In this document: piece by piece, positions 53,262 through 62,577 of the stretch | Position numbering within the stretch: the stretch's first letter is position 1 | Layout of the letters: each line of letters opens with the position of its first letter | Assembly: GCA_965203755.1 (NCBI GenBank) | Contig: OZ241910.1 | Coordinates: forward strand, 2,728,001 to 2,792,000 | DNA from: UBA6055 sp965203755 | GTDB taxonomy: Bacteria; Chloroflexota; Anaerolineae; Aggregatilineales; Phototrophicaceae | DNA length: 64,000 bases | Direction of reading: 5' to 3' | Translations under genes and position numbers: made by a program | Notes under the pieces: model-generated | What the model was told of the DNA's origin: nothing | The model's database searches: none | The model's input: the letters and a program-made list of their open reading frames with translations, nothing else

Positions 53262-54173
53262 CTAGAAGCGGGCCAATGCCCGGGCGATTTGCCCGGCGAT
53301 CCGCGCATTATTGACGAGCAGCGCGATATTAGCCGCCATGGACTGCCCATCCGTCAGCTGGCTCACGCGGTTTAAGATAAAGGGCGTGACTGACTTGCCG
53401 GCTATGCCCATCACTTCAGCTTCCTGCGTCGCCTGAAAGATGGCGGCTTCAGCGATATCGGGGGGCAGGGCTTGGTCAGCTGGAACGGGCACAGCCACCA
53501 ATATGCCATGTTCTGCCCCGATTTCATCGGCGGCTCTAATGACCTTGGCGGCTTCTTCAGCCGAGTCAATTAGCTGGTCAATCGGCAGGTCAGTCCGCCG
53601 CGAATAGAATGATGGCAGGACATCGGTTTGATAGCCAAGAATGGGCACGCCCTGGGTTTCCAGCGCCTCCAAGGTCAGCGGCAAATCGAGGATGGATTTT
53701 GCGCCCGAGGAAACGACCGCCACCGGGGTGCGCCCAAACTCGATTAAGTCAGCCGATACATCTTCGGGGGCGCCGCGGTGAACGCCGCCGATGCCGCCGG
53801 TGGCGAAGACCTTGATCCCGGCCATGCGAGCAAGAATCATAGTGCCGGCCACAGTCGTCGCGCCATGCAGCCCCAGTCCGACTGCAATCGGCAGATCGCG
53901 GCGGCTGCATTTTCGCACACTGCCGGCCGGCGCCTGTGCCAGTTCTTGAATCTGATCATCTGAAAGACCGATGGTGATTTCCCCGTTCAGGATGGCAATC
54001 GTGGCTGGAACGGCGCCCGATTCGCGCACGGCGGCTTCCATTGACCGGGCTGTTTCGACATTGACAGGATAGGGCAGACCATGTGTAATCAGCGTCGATT
54101 CCAAAGCCACCACGGCTTGATAGTCGTTTAAGGCGTCTTGCGCTTCGGCGCTTATGCTCAAAGGATAAGGCAT
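53262..54173 (-). CDS. psuG: Pseudouridine-5'-phosphate glycosidase
   Basis: 303 residues. VALESTLITHGLPYPVNVE, ATGGIGGVHRG, and AGKSVTPFILNRVSQLT are family signatures with the catalytic lysine and Mn site. It splits pseudouridine 5'-phosphate into uracil and ribose 5-phosphate (or the reverse). No psuK kinase or transporter is adjacent. It sits between two radical SAM partner genes. Confidence 0.93.
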   Translation of the reverse strand: MPYPLSISAEAQDALNDYQAVVALESTLITHGLPYPVNVETARSMEAAVRESGAVPATIAILNGEITIGLSDDQIQELAQAPAGSVRKCSRRDLPIAVGLGLHGATTVAGTMILARMAGIKVFATGGIGGVHRGAPEDVSADLIEFGRTPVAVVSSGAKSILDLPLTLEALETQGVPILGYQTDVLPSFYSRRTDLPIDQLIDSAEEAAKVIRAADEIGAEHGILVAVPVPADQALPPDIAEAAIFQATQEAEVMGIAGKSVTPFILNRVSQLTDGQSMAANIALLVNNARIAGQIARALARF

Positions 54174-54246
54174 TCAAGGCTCTTTCGGGCAGTTTTGCGA
54201 TTGGCTGATATTGTATCATATCCCCAAGGCAAACACCGCGCGGCCT

Positions 54247-54909
54247 TCAGGGTTGGAGGGTGTGCAGTTTGCAGCGATGTACGGTGTGATATTCATCAGC
54301 GAGTCCCATCTGCTCGATCAATTGGTCAGGTCTCATGTTGCCGCGGTCACCAACTGACAGGTGAGCGATCAGATCATTGGTTTCATCCAGGTCAAGGTCG
54401 ATAATCAAAGGCCGCAAATCCATCACGCTGCGTTTGCGTTTCCTGACTTTCTCGACGATGATGCGCTCTCGGTTGAGCAGGTCATCAATTTTGTTCCGCA
54501 AAACAGAAGCGTCCATGCCGTCCTCAAAGCGAATCCGATATTCGGCGCTTAAAACAAGCGACTGCATGGTGGCTGACCGTACCTCAACTTCGGCAATCGC
54601 GTGGATCGTCAACCCGCTCGGCGCCACTTGAAGCAGGCGCGCCATGAGTTCCGCCTCTCGAAAATCGATCTTTTCCCGCAGCGCAGCATCCAGGATCTCG
54701 CATTCGCTGGTGATGCCCAAGGGCAAGGGCATCGCAAGCTGGATGCGCGGGCGGGTGTTGAACCCCTGTGTATATAGAACCGGAAGGTCGGCGCGGCGCA
54801 GCGTCCGTTCCCAGATTTTGGCGATGTCGAGACTGCTAGTGTATTTGAGTGTTCCCGCCTTGCCAAAAGTGATGCGAAGCCGCTGCTTAACCGGTGAGAT
54901 ATGGCTCAT
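54247..54909 (-). CDS. Radical SAM-associated protein (TIGR03936/DUF2344)
   Basis: About 220 residues. QRLRITFGKAGTLKYTSSLDIAKIWERTL and GFNTRPRIQLAMPLPLGI are the typical DUF2344 blocks. Often fused to or next to the TIGR03960 radical SAM protein and thought to support it. Here the two genes are separated by psuG. ATG at 54909. A divergent small-membrane-protein operon starts 80 bases away. Confidence 0.88.
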   Translation of the reverse strand: MSHISPVKQRLRITFGKAGTLKYTSSLDIAKIWERTLRRADLPVLYTQGFNTRPRIQLAMPLPLGITSECEILDAALREKIDFREAELMARLLQVAPSGLTIHAIAEVEVRSATMQSLVLSAEYRIRFEDGMDASVLRNKIDDLLNRERIIVEKVRKRKRSVMDLRPLIIDLDLDETNDLIAHLSVGDRGNMRPDQLIEQMGLADEYHTVHRCKLHTLQP

Positions 54910-54949
54910 TTGTTCCAATCCCTGTCTGGTTTAATCGTTCGGATCAGGA

Positions 54950-54955
54950 TATAAT
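54950..54955 (+). promoter_or_regulatory. Candidate -10 for the small membrane-protein operon
   Basis: TATAAT in an AT-rich stretch, 36 bases before the ATG at 54991. No clear -35. Confidence 0.4.
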
Positions 54956-54990
54956 TATTATATGTGGCGACTGTATCAGATGGAAGATGA

Positions 54991-55467
54991 ATGCATCAGC
55001 AGCCCGAGTCAAACAATGTTTCGCGCCGTCAGCATGGTCAGCGGTTGGACCGACTTCAGCGAAACCGCACGCGGCGCAGCGTTTTCCTGCCATTTTCATT
55101 GATGCTGGCGTTCCTGATTGTGGTGATCGGGATCGCGCTTTCGCTGCGGACAGCAGCCCAAGTGGCGGTTTTGTCCGATTCTATGCTGACCCTGCTTGTT
55201 TTGTGTCCGATGGTCATTTGCATGTTTCCGCTCGTGATGCTGATGCTGATGCTGGTAACCTTCGCGGGACGTTTGCAGCGCATCTCAAAATCGCCTCTGC
55301 GGCGTTTGGAGAGTTGGACAGCTGGCATAGAGAACCATGCGGACAGGTGGCTCGGCCGGATAGATGAACGCACCTTGCAGTGGGCGGTGAACTTTGCGCC
55401 GTTCCGCCGTATCCTTGGAATGTTTGATGCGCCATCGTATGAAAGTCAGGATGAGGGAGAACCATGA
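54991..55467 (+). CDS. Two-helix membrane protein, unknown function
   Basis: 158 residues. A basic N-terminus (about 1-30), two hydrophobic helices (about 32-52 and 63-89), then a soluble tail with LESWTAGIENHADRWLGRI. No family recognised. Its stop overlaps the next start (ATGA), so it is coupled to the 91-residue protein. Confidence 0.6.
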   Translation: MHQQPESNNVSRRQHGQRLDRLQRNRTRRSVFLPFSLMLAFLIVVIGIALSLRTAAQVAVLSDSMLTLLVLCPMVICMFPLVMLMLMLVTFAGRLQRISKSPLRRLESWTAGIENHADRWLGRIDERTLQWAVNFAPFRRILGMFDAPSYESQDEGEP

Positions 55468-55739
55468 GTGAAGCTCAAATAAATAACGACAGTCACAGCT
55501 TGCAAGACCGCAAGGCGCGCATCATGCTGACAGGATTGGGTCTTGGCGCGGCGCTTGGTCTCATCTCCAGCTATCTGTATGCGCGGGCTGCCGAAGAGAA
55601 TGGCAATCCTGATGCCGGCAAAGCAGAGTCCGTATCAACAGGTCAGCTGCTTGCGGTTATGCTGGCTGTTTTGGGGCTTGTTCGCCAAATCGCCGAGTTG
55701 GGCAAGCCCAAAAAGTCGGACAAAGCGAATAAGAAATAA
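55464..55739 (+). CDS. Small membrane protein, unknown function
   Basis: 91 residues with one clear helix (about 20-40) and a second weaker one (about 60-75), and a Lys-rich C-terminus. Coupled to the preceding gene. Spacing of 3 bases to the SRAP gene suggests all three form one operon. Confidence 0.6.
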   Translation: MSEAQINNDSHSLQDRKARIMLTGLGLGAALGLISSYLYARAAEENGNPDAGKAESVSTGQLLAVMLAVLGLVRQIAELGKPKKSDKANKK

Positions 55740-55742
55740 ATC

Positions 55743-56423
55743 ATGTGTGGAAGATATACACTAACGGCTGACGCCGCATCCATTCAGCTTGCCTTTAACC
55801 TGGACAGCATCCCGGACTGGCAGCCCCGCTACAACATTGCCCCCTCGCAGTTGGCGCCGGTCATCACCGGCAAGAGTGCCGGGCGGCTGTCGTTTTTGAA
55901 GTGGGGGCTGGTGCCTTCGTGGGCAAAAGACGCCGCCATCGGCAGCAAAATGATTAACGCCCGCGCCGAAACCGCTGCCGAAAAGCCCTCATTTCGGGCT
56001 GCGTTCAAGCGTCGGCGCTGTTTGATACCGGCGGATGGCTTCTTTGAATGGCAGAGCAGCCGCAAAACGCCAATGTATATTCATCTGGAAAATCGGACCT
56101 TGTTTGCCTTTGCCGGATTATGGGAAAGCCGCGCCAATCCCGATGGCTCGAAACTGGAAACCTGCGCCATATTAACTGCCGAAGCCAATGAACTGATTCG
56201 TCCACTGCATCATCGGATGGCGGTGATTCTGGCGCCGGAAAATTATGATGTCTGGCTGTCACCGCAAGAAGTCGAGACGGCGGCGTTGATGTCATTGCTG
56301 TCACCGCATCCAGCAGAAAGGATGCGCGCCTATGAAGTCTCCCGACAGGTCAATCATCCAGCCAATGACAGCCCGTCGGTCATCGCGCCGTTTGAATCAC
56401 CGTGGCAGCAGAGCTTGTTATAA
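55743..56423 (+). CDS. SOS response-associated peptidase (SRAP, YedK/HMCES family)
   Basis: 226 residues. Cys2 of MCGRYTLTAD (catalytic once the Met is removed), MINARAET, GFFEWQ and HHRMAVIL are the family residues. It crosslinks to abasic sites in single-stranded DNA, protecting them. It overlaps the XseA-like gene end by 6 bases, convergently. No LexA-type box was found by eye. Confidence 0.93.
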   Translation: MCGRYTLTADAASIQLAFNLDSIPDWQPRYNIAPSQLAPVITGKSAGRLSFLKWGLVPSWAKDAAIGSKMINARAETAAEKPSFRAAFKRRRCLIPADGFFEWQSSRKTPMYIHLENRTLFAFAGLWESRANPDGSKLETCAILTAEANELIRPLHHRMAVILAPENYDVWLSPQEVETAALMSLLSPHPAERMRAYEVSRQVNHPANDSPSVIAPFESPWQQSLL

Positions 56424-57398
56424 CGTTAAGCTGTAAGCGATTATTGACAGTGCAAGCGCAATAAACAGCGCAATGAGAGCAATGATGATGACATCCAGCA
56501 GGCGGCGCAAGCGGCGTTTGTCTAGGGGCTGTGTCTGCGCGGCTCTTGGCGCGGGGATTTTGGCTGTTTCATTCGCTTCCAAACAAATCTTGGCAAGGTA
56601 GTATGCTGCTGCGGTGGGCGTGGCGGCGGTATAATCGGCAGCATTGTCAGCGAGGGTCGCATCCTTATGATGACCAATGCCGGTAACGATGTACGTTTCT
56701 GATTGTATGATCGCCCGAGCAATGTCGATGCTGTTGAAAACTGACAAGTATTCAGACCGACCGCCGCCCCTGATGATTGCGATGACATCAAATTTCGGGT
56801 CTTTGTCAAGTTTTAGAATGGCATCCACGATGGATTGTATCGCGCGCTCCCCCTCAAGCATGACATACTGCCATTCAACCGGCGCCAGCACTGCCCGTTT
56901 TCCGGCGCTCTGGTAAGCGTCTTCAAAATCTCCAACCGCACGGCTGCTTCTGCTGGTAATAATCCCGATGCGCCTGATAAACGAAGGCTGGCGTTTCTTG
57001 ACTGGCGGATAGAGGTCTTCATCTCTTAATCGGTCTATAGCCGCCCGGGCATTTGTCGTCCTGCCGATGAGACGGACCTCCAAGACCTGAATCTGCACCG
57101 ATGCGCGTTCTTCATAAACTTGCACATCTCCATAGACTTCGACATCAATATAGTTGTGCAGTTCAAAGGGAATATGGCCGGTTCGGTGTTCCGGCAGCAT
57201 ACAGCGAATGCTCGTCTTGCCGTCGACGAGGTTAAAATAGACATGCCCCATACCCGACTGATGATATCGCTCGATTTTGCCGCGCACCCAAAAAAAGCTC
57301 TCAAGCGTCTCGAATTCTACGATGCTGCGAATCATCCGATTCACTTGAGCGATGCTGCGCCGCTTTTCCCTTGCATGTTCAGACATGGCGCTAGGCAT
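56418..57398 (-). CDS. Exonuclease VII large-subunit-like protein with membrane tail
   Basis: 326 residues, shorter than the usual 400 or more. An OB-fold N-terminal domain (about 25-115: FWVRGKIERYHQSGMGHVYF), then the XseA nuclease domain with GIITSRSSRAVGDFED, RGGGRSEYLSVFN and GIGHHKDATLADNAADYTAATPTAA split here for length. The long coiled-coil C-terminus that binds XseB is missing; residues 300-322 are a membrane helix instead. It overlaps ftsK by 8 bases in an operon with it. Activity without XseB is uncertain. Confidence 0.8.
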   Translation of the reverse strand: MPSAMSEHAREKRRSIAQVNRMIRSIVEFETLESFFWVRGKIERYHQSGMGHVYFNLVDGKTSIRCMLPEHRTGHIPFELHNYIDVEVYGDVQVYEERASVQIQVLEVRLIGRTTNARAAIDRLRDEDLYPPVKKRQPSFIRRIGIITSRSSRAVGDFEDAYQSAGKRAVLAPVEWQYVMLEGERAIQSIVDAILKLDKDPKFDVIAIIRGGGRSEYLSVFNSIDIARAIIQSETYIVTGIGHHKDATLADNAADYTAATPTAAAYYLAKICLEANETAKIPAPRAAQTQPLDKRRLRRLLDVIIIALIALFIALALSIIAYSLTL

Positions 57399-59751
57399 TG
57401 GCTTTGCTGTTCAAATGACGGTCAAGGACAAGTTTGAAAGGGTCTGGCTGACCTTTTGGAATAATGACCTTGCGGACGCGGCCTCCACCGGCAGCTTCGC
57501 CGACCACGTCTAATTCCTCAAGTATATCCATGATGCGGGCTGCCCGCGGATAACCCAATCCGAGCCGGCGTTGAATCATGGAAGCCGATGCCTCCTGTGC
57601 ATCAACGACAAGCTGAATCACCTCTTCCAGCTTGTCGTCGGTTTCTGCCAAAAATTGATGGCGAGCCAGTTCAGGCTCCCAAGGCCCGCCAAGATCAACA
57701 TCAGCCAAGCCGGCTTTTATTTGCTTGTCCCGCCAGTGCCGAACGACATTGCTCACGTCCTCGTCCGAGACATAGCAGCCTTGAATGCGCCGCGGTTCGG
57801 CGGCATCGGGTGAAAGATACAGCATATCGCCCTTGCCAAGCAGGTTCTCGGCGCCAATTTTGTCAAGAATGACCCGCGAATCCATGCCTGACGCGACTGA
57901 AAAGGCAATGCGCGCGGGAAAGTTGGCTTTGATGACCCCAGTAATCACATCGGTGCTTGGACGCTGGGTTGCGACTGCCATGTGCATCCCGACAGCCCGC
58001 GCCATTTGCGCCAGACGGGCAATCGATCTTTCAGTCTCTTCGGGATTGTGCAGCATCAAGTCGCCGATCTCATCCACCAGGATGACAATATAAGGCAGGG
58101 CTTCGCTGCCTTTGCGGGCTGCTTTCTGCTGTCGGTTGTAGATGTCTATGTTGCGGGCGCTGTGCTTTTCCAGCAGTTTGTAGCGCCGGTCCATTTCACG
58201 GGTACACCAGCGCAGCGCTCCCATGATCCGCTCATGATCTGTTTCTACGGTCCCCAGCAGGTGCGGTATGCCGTTAAAACGTTTCAATTCGACCATTTTC
58301 GGATCCAACATAACCATCTTGAGCCGGTCGGGTGTGTTTTGCATCAGCAGCGCGGTGGCGATGGCTGCCGTGCATACTGATTTGCCCGCCCCGGTCGTTC
58401 CGGCAATAAGCAGATGCGGCATCGCGGCAAGGTCAATCGATATCGGCTGTCCAGATACATCCAGCCCCAGCGGCGCGTAAAGCGCCCGGCGCTTTTTGGC
58501 GCGGTCATCAAGATAGGCTTGGCTTTCCATGACATTACGGAGCGCAACCAGGCCAGGCTGTTTATTCGGGACTTCAATGCCCATGTAATTGGTGCCCGGT
58601 ATCGGCATTTCCAGTCGCAGCCGCTTTGCCGAAAGCGCCAGGGACAAATCGCGGGTGTATGAAGCGATTTTACTAAGGCGGATGCGTTCGCTGTCGTTAT
58701 CATTATGGGGCTGTACCGCGTAACGCGTGATTGTTGGTCCTACCTGTACGTCCGCTACCCGAATATCCAGGTCAAATTCAAGCAGTGTTTTTTCAATCAA
58801 TTCGACATTGCGCTGCGTTTCGCTTTCGGCGGGCATCAGCAGTTCTATCGCGGTCAGCAGATTCATATCGGGCAGCGTTTGGCTGAAATGATTGGCTGGC
58901 TGCTCCGCTGCCGGGCTGCCGTCCGCTGGCTCTTCAAGCTCGGGCTGAAGCGCTTCGTTTCGCCGCGCTTGAAGGCGTGTGCGATTTGAGCGGATACGCA
59001 TGATTCGCGTGCGGTAATTTGGGGAAGCGACGAGTTGTTTATAGAGCTTGAGCGCATCGTCTTGTGATTCATCACTGGATTGCATTTCTCTGCTGCTGTG
59101 GTCTTGCAATTGACGGCTGTATCTGGTCAGAAACGCGATGATATGCCGCCGCTGAATACCGACGGTGACGACAATGCAAACCCCAATGATGATTCCAAAG
59201 AGCGCCAAGGCCAAGGAACGTCCCAAGAGCCAGTAAAAGGGAAAACTCAAGCCCCAGCCAATGAGCCCGCCGCCTTGTCCAGCCCGCGCCATGGCGCGGA
59301 GTTCAGCATCACTGTGGTTTAGATGCAGCACAGCCAACGTTGACAGAAAGGCGATCTCTACCGCCAGCATACGCACCGAGCTAAATTTGATCCGCAGCCC
59401 GGCTTTTGGCAGCCACAGGATAATGCCAAAGGCAAATAATGTGCCGGCGACAACCACGCTCCCATCGCCAAAAAGGGTGGTCAGCATATCAGCCCAGGCT
59501 ACCGCGACCGCCGCTTCGGAGGGAATAAAGAGGGAGATAAAGGATAAAATGCCAAAGATGACCAAGGCAAAGCCGACCACTTCATCCAGCCACGGCGGCA
59601 GGCTGTCTTTGAGGTCTTCCCAAAAGTCAAAATCATGTGGCTCGTCTTCCAGCGGTCTGATGATGTCTTCCGGGGTGGCTTGAGGGGTTTCCTGATTTTG
59701 TTCGGATGTGAGATGCGGGATTTGAGATTCGATTGACTTTTCCTGCGCCAT
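57391..59751 (-). CDS. ftsK: FtsK/SpoIIIE family DNA translocase
   Basis: About 786 residues. Four N-terminal membrane helices (about 58-78, 98-118, 128-145, 165-195), a linker, the RecA-like motor with Walker A GTTGAGKS (451-458) and Walker B VILVDEIGDL (556-565), and a C-terminal winged-helix gamma domain (RLGLGYPRAARIMDILEE) that reads KOPS-type sites. It pumps DNA through the division septum. ATG at 59751. A near-perfect promoter lies at 59863-59891. It overlaps the downstream XseA-like gene by 8 bases. Confidence 0.96.
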   Translation of the reverse strand: MAQEKSIESQIPHLTSEQNQETPQATPEDIIRPLEDEPHDFDFWEDLKDSLPPWLDEVVGFALVIFGILSFISLFIPSEAAVAVAWADMLTTLFGDGSVVVAGTLFAFGIILWLPKAGLRIKFSSVRMLAVEIAFLSTLAVLHLNHSDAELRAMARAGQGGGLIGWGLSFPFYWLLGRSLALALFGIIIGVCIVVTVGIQRRHIIAFLTRYSRQLQDHSSREMQSSDESQDDALKLYKQLVASPNYRTRIMRIRSNRTRLQARRNEALQPELEEPADGSPAAEQPANHFSQTLPDMNLLTAIELLMPAESETQRNVELIEKTLLEFDLDIRVADVQVGPTITRYAVQPHNDNDSERIRLSKIASYTRDLSLALSAKRLRLEMPIPGTNYMGIEVPNKQPGLVALRNVMESQAYLDDRAKKRRALYAPLGLDVSGQPISIDLAAMPHLLIAGTTGAGKSVCTAAIATALLMQNTPDRLKMVMLDPKMVELKRFNGIPHLLGTVETDHERIMGALRWCTREMDRRYKLLEKHSARNIDIYNRQQKAARKGSEALPYIVILVDEIGDLMLHNPEETERSIARLAQMARAVGMHMAVATQRPSTDVITGVIKANFPARIAFSVASGMDSRVILDKIGAENLLGKGDMLYLSPDAAEPRRIQGCYVSDEDVSNVVRHWRDKQIKAGLADVDLGGPWEPELARHQFLAETDDKLEEVIQLVVDAQEASASMIQRRLGLGYPRAARIMDILEELDVVGEAAGGGRVRKVIIPKGQPDPFKLVLDRHLNSKANA

Positions 59752-59862
59752 AATAGTCCAATCCCTGTGCAATTTGCCCTGCTCGCTAAAGTATAGTCAA
59801 AATTGTCAAAGCCGCTCGGAAAATACGGGCAGCACGGTACGCACCGCCTCATTCCCAATATG

Positions 59863-59891
59863 ATTATAGAAGTTAGACAAAATGCTGTCAA
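59863..59891 (-). promoter_or_regulatory. Consensus sigma-70 promoter for ftsK
   Basis: Minus strand TTGACA (59891-59886), exactly 17-base spacer, TATAAT (59868-59863). It would give about a 105-base 5' leader before the ftsK ATG at 59751. Confidence 0.85.
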
Positions 59892-59924
59892 ACGGACGCA
59901 AATATGAAGCACAGGCGGCAGCTG

Positions 59925-61844
59925 CTACAGCCGTGTATCCTGTTCCTGCTGTAAAATGAGGTCGGTCACTGCCAGGATGGCAATCCGCTGTTTGCGGTAA
60001 AGGTCGGCTTCACTCATGCTTAGGCGGCGGGCTACCTCGCGGACTTTTTTCTTTTCAAGGAAGCGAAGCTGCAAAATGTTGTAGAGCGTCCATTCCGGGC
60101 TTGCCATTTTGCGTTCGCCGGTCGGTTTGAGTGTGGCAATCGAATCTTCCAAAAGTTTTCGGAGCGCATTCACCGGTGTATCTTGACCGCTGGTCATCCT
60201 GCTTTGTACAATTTGCAGCTTGATCAAGTTGCTCTGGGTGATGCCGGAGCCGCCCCAATAATGCCTTAGCGCCGCTCGAACCTGTTCAAACAACTCATTT
60301 CTGTCAGGCAGTGGATTGATGCCCGCCGCCGATGTTTGCGCCTGACGATATTCAACCTGCACCGCCCGCGACCGCGTCATCTGGAATTGGGGCAGCAGGC
60401 CTTCCAGCAGATGATACATTTCGGATTGCAGGCGCATGTCATCAAGGCTTTTTTCGACTCGATCCAGAAAGGTGTGCAGAAAACTTTCCGGCGCTTGGAT
60501 TTCTTTTTTCAGCCGCGCATTGCTGTTGAGCAAGCCAAGGATGCCAATGGCGACTGCCTGGGTATGGTCTGCCTGAACGCGGGTGCTGAAAAGCGGAATG
60601 AGCGCAAACCCGTTCCATTCCAAATAGCGAGTGTGGAAGGCCTCAAATGGCAGCCTGGCGATCCGCTGCAGCAAATCGTCATCCATGAGGATGTCTTCAT
60701 CAGCAAAGTCGGGCTTGCCGATCTGGTTGAGGAATTCGGGTTCGCTGTTTTCAAAGGTGATGACAAATGCCTTGTCAATCCGCAGGTAATCACAAATGGA
60801 TTCGGTCGTGGCGGCGATGAGTTGGGACAAGTCATTGTGTGTCAGGACTTTTTCGCTAAGCGTCTGCAATTTGGTAATTTGCGCGCCGTCTTCGCTGCGA
60901 TAGATGAAGAATTTCTCGATGTAGGGCAGAGACAATGAGACAAACCACTGCCACAGCAGCACGGCCGCCACGACGGCAAGCGGGGTGAAAGCCTCGCCCG
61001 GCAAGCTGAAAATGCGTGAAGCCTGCGTCGTGAAATTAATAACGGCCAAGGCTATCAGACCGGTTGCCGGCCCGCGAAGCAGGAAATCAAGCAGTTGCTT
61101 CTTGACCAGCCGGTCGGGTATGTCCGACCCGAAGAAATACAGGGGATAAGATAAAAAAAGCAGCATGAGAATAATGATGATGTTGGCGGTATTGATGACC
61201 AATAAGCCAAAGATGGAAAATTCATCCCCAGGGTTGAGCAGAACCGAATAGGGAAAGATGCCGATGGCCGGGGTCAGTATGGCGATTTGCAGATAAGCCA
61301 TTCGCCTTTCGGTGCCTTGCGTCAGACATCGTTTGCGGGCGCGTTGGACATTATAAAAAGCCAAGCTGTTGGCAGCGACAAAATAAGTCAGATAGACGGC
61401 GAATACGGCCCCGGCCTGAATGCTCACCTGCCCCTGCACATGGACAAATTGAACGAGCCGGTCGGTGAACATGACCAAAATCAGAAAAACGCCGCCGATA
61501 AGATACAGGATGCGGATGACCCGTTTGCGGCGCCCGCGCGAAGGCAAACCGGTGGTCGCCAGCAAGGCATCCGACAGATGGTATATGGCGGCCGGAATGA
61601 AAGCGATGCCGGCCCATTGCAGCCGCGATGCCATTTGATGCGCGGCGCTGTCTGGCCCGAGCGAGATGAATGAATCGGCGACGTAAGCTATGGTGACGCA
61701 GGCAAGCGCCGCCGCCGCGGTCTTGGCGACGCGGTTGTTGAGATTGCGCGTCAGGTTAAACAGCAAAAGCGAAACGGCGATTATCGCATTGCCGGCCGCC
61801 AACGTCTCGTTGACTGTTTGAAGAAAGGCTGTCACTAGCTCCAA
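59925..61844 (-). CDS. Membrane-embedded regulator: 7-TM + GAF-like + HTH
   Basis: 639 residues. N-terminal seven or more membrane helices (about 15-310, the histidine kinase N-terminal 7-TM-like layout), a GAF-like cytoplasmic domain (about 335-500), a linker and a C-terminal helix-turn-helix (about 595-630: LEKKKVREVARRLSMSEADLYRKQRI). There is no histidine kinase or catalytic domain. It would sense a signal at the membrane or cytoplasm and regulate transcription directly. Function inferred from domains; DNA target unknown. Confidence 0.65.
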   Translation of the reverse strand: MELVTAFLQTVNETLAAGNAIIAVSLLLFNLTRNLNNRVAKTAAAALACVTIAYVADSFISLGPDSAAHQMASRLQWAGIAFIPAAIYHLSDALLATTGLPSRGRRKRVIRILYLIGGVFLILVMFTDRLVQFVHVQGQVSIQAGAVFAVYLTYFVAANSLAFYNVQRARKRCLTQGTERRMAYLQIAILTPAIGIFPYSVLLNPGDEFSIFGLLVINTANIIIILMLLFLSYPLYFFGSDIPDRLVKKQLLDFLLRGPATGLIALAVINFTTQASRIFSLPGEAFTPLAVVAAVLLWQWFVSLSLPYIEKFFIYRSEDGAQITKLQTLSEKVLTHNDLSQLIAATTESICDYLRIDKAFVITFENSEPEFLNQIGKPDFADEDILMDDDLLQRIARLPFEAFHTRYLEWNGFALIPLFSTRVQADHTQAVAIGILGLLNSNARLKKEIQAPESFLHTFLDRVEKSLDDMRLQSEMYHLLEGLLPQFQMTRSRAVQVEYRQAQTSAAGINPLPDRNELFEQVRAALRHYWGGSGITQSNLIKLQIVQSRMTSGQDTPVNALRKLLEDSIATLKPTGERKMASPEWTLYNILQLRFLEKKKVREVARRLSMSEADLYRKQRIAILAVTDLILQQEQDTRL

Positions 61845-61919
61845 GGCTAATCCCCAGCTTCAAGCCGATGTCAAATAAAAGAAGCACAAGTGTAGCAAAT
61901 TTTAGCGCATTTATTCAGA

Positions 61920-62480
61920 CTAGATGGACAGGCTGAAGAAAACAGCGATCTCTTGATTTGGAAAATGGCGGTCATTAAAGCCGCAAAAAACAAATCCCTG
62001 CGATTTTGCGAACGCGATGCCGGGATAATTGGTGGTTGTGATTTCAAAAATGATCTGACGCAGGCTGTGTTCCCTTGCCCACAGCTGCGCGACCGTCACC
62101 AAGCGCGATCCCAAACTTTGCCGGCGCCAGGGTTTGTCGATCACGATGTCTTGCAGATAAGCGATTTGGCAGGTCTCATCCACCCGCATCGAGATGCAGC
62201 CGAGGATGCGGTTTGTCGGGGATTCTTGCAGGACGATAAAACAGTGCCGCCGGCGAATGGCCATTTCAAGACGTCTTTGGCTGACCTCATGCCGCGCATC
62301 CAGGGGGCGCGGCAGACGCTGCTTGCGGCAGCTAATGAAAAGCTCATCCGCCGCTTCCTGAACTGTCATTTGCCAGACATACTCGGCGCGGTAGTCGCTT
62401 CCCAGCGCCGTGCACCAGGCTATGTCCGTTTCGATGCCGTCGCGAATGACAAGTCGAGATGGATCCAGTGTCGCCCTCAT
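61920..62480 (-). CDS. GNAT family N-acetyltransferase
   Basis: About 186 residues. IAYLQDIVIDKPWRRQSLGSRL contains the acetyl-CoA pyrophosphate-binding loop (RxxGxGxxL type); NYPGIAFAKSQGFVFCG is the C-terminal motif. Acceptor unknown. ATG at 62480. It follows rpoD on the same strand with about 97 bases between. Confidence 0.8.
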   Translation of the reverse strand: MRATLDPSRLVIRDGIETDIAWCTALGSDYRAEYVWQMTVQEAADELFISCRKQRLPRPLDARHEVSQRRLEMAIRRRHCFIVLQESPTNRILGCISMRVDETCQIAYLQDIVIDKPWRRQSLGSRLVTVAQLWAREHSLRQIIFEITTTNYPGIAFAKSQGFVFCGFNDRHFPNQEIAVFFSLSI

Positions 62481-62577
62481 AATCAATCGGCGTCTCCAAA
62501 AAATGCGGCCAGGTCTATCTGAACCACCGGCGCCTGTCCCACAGCTTCAAGGCGAATCGCCAGGGCCGGGTTTATCC

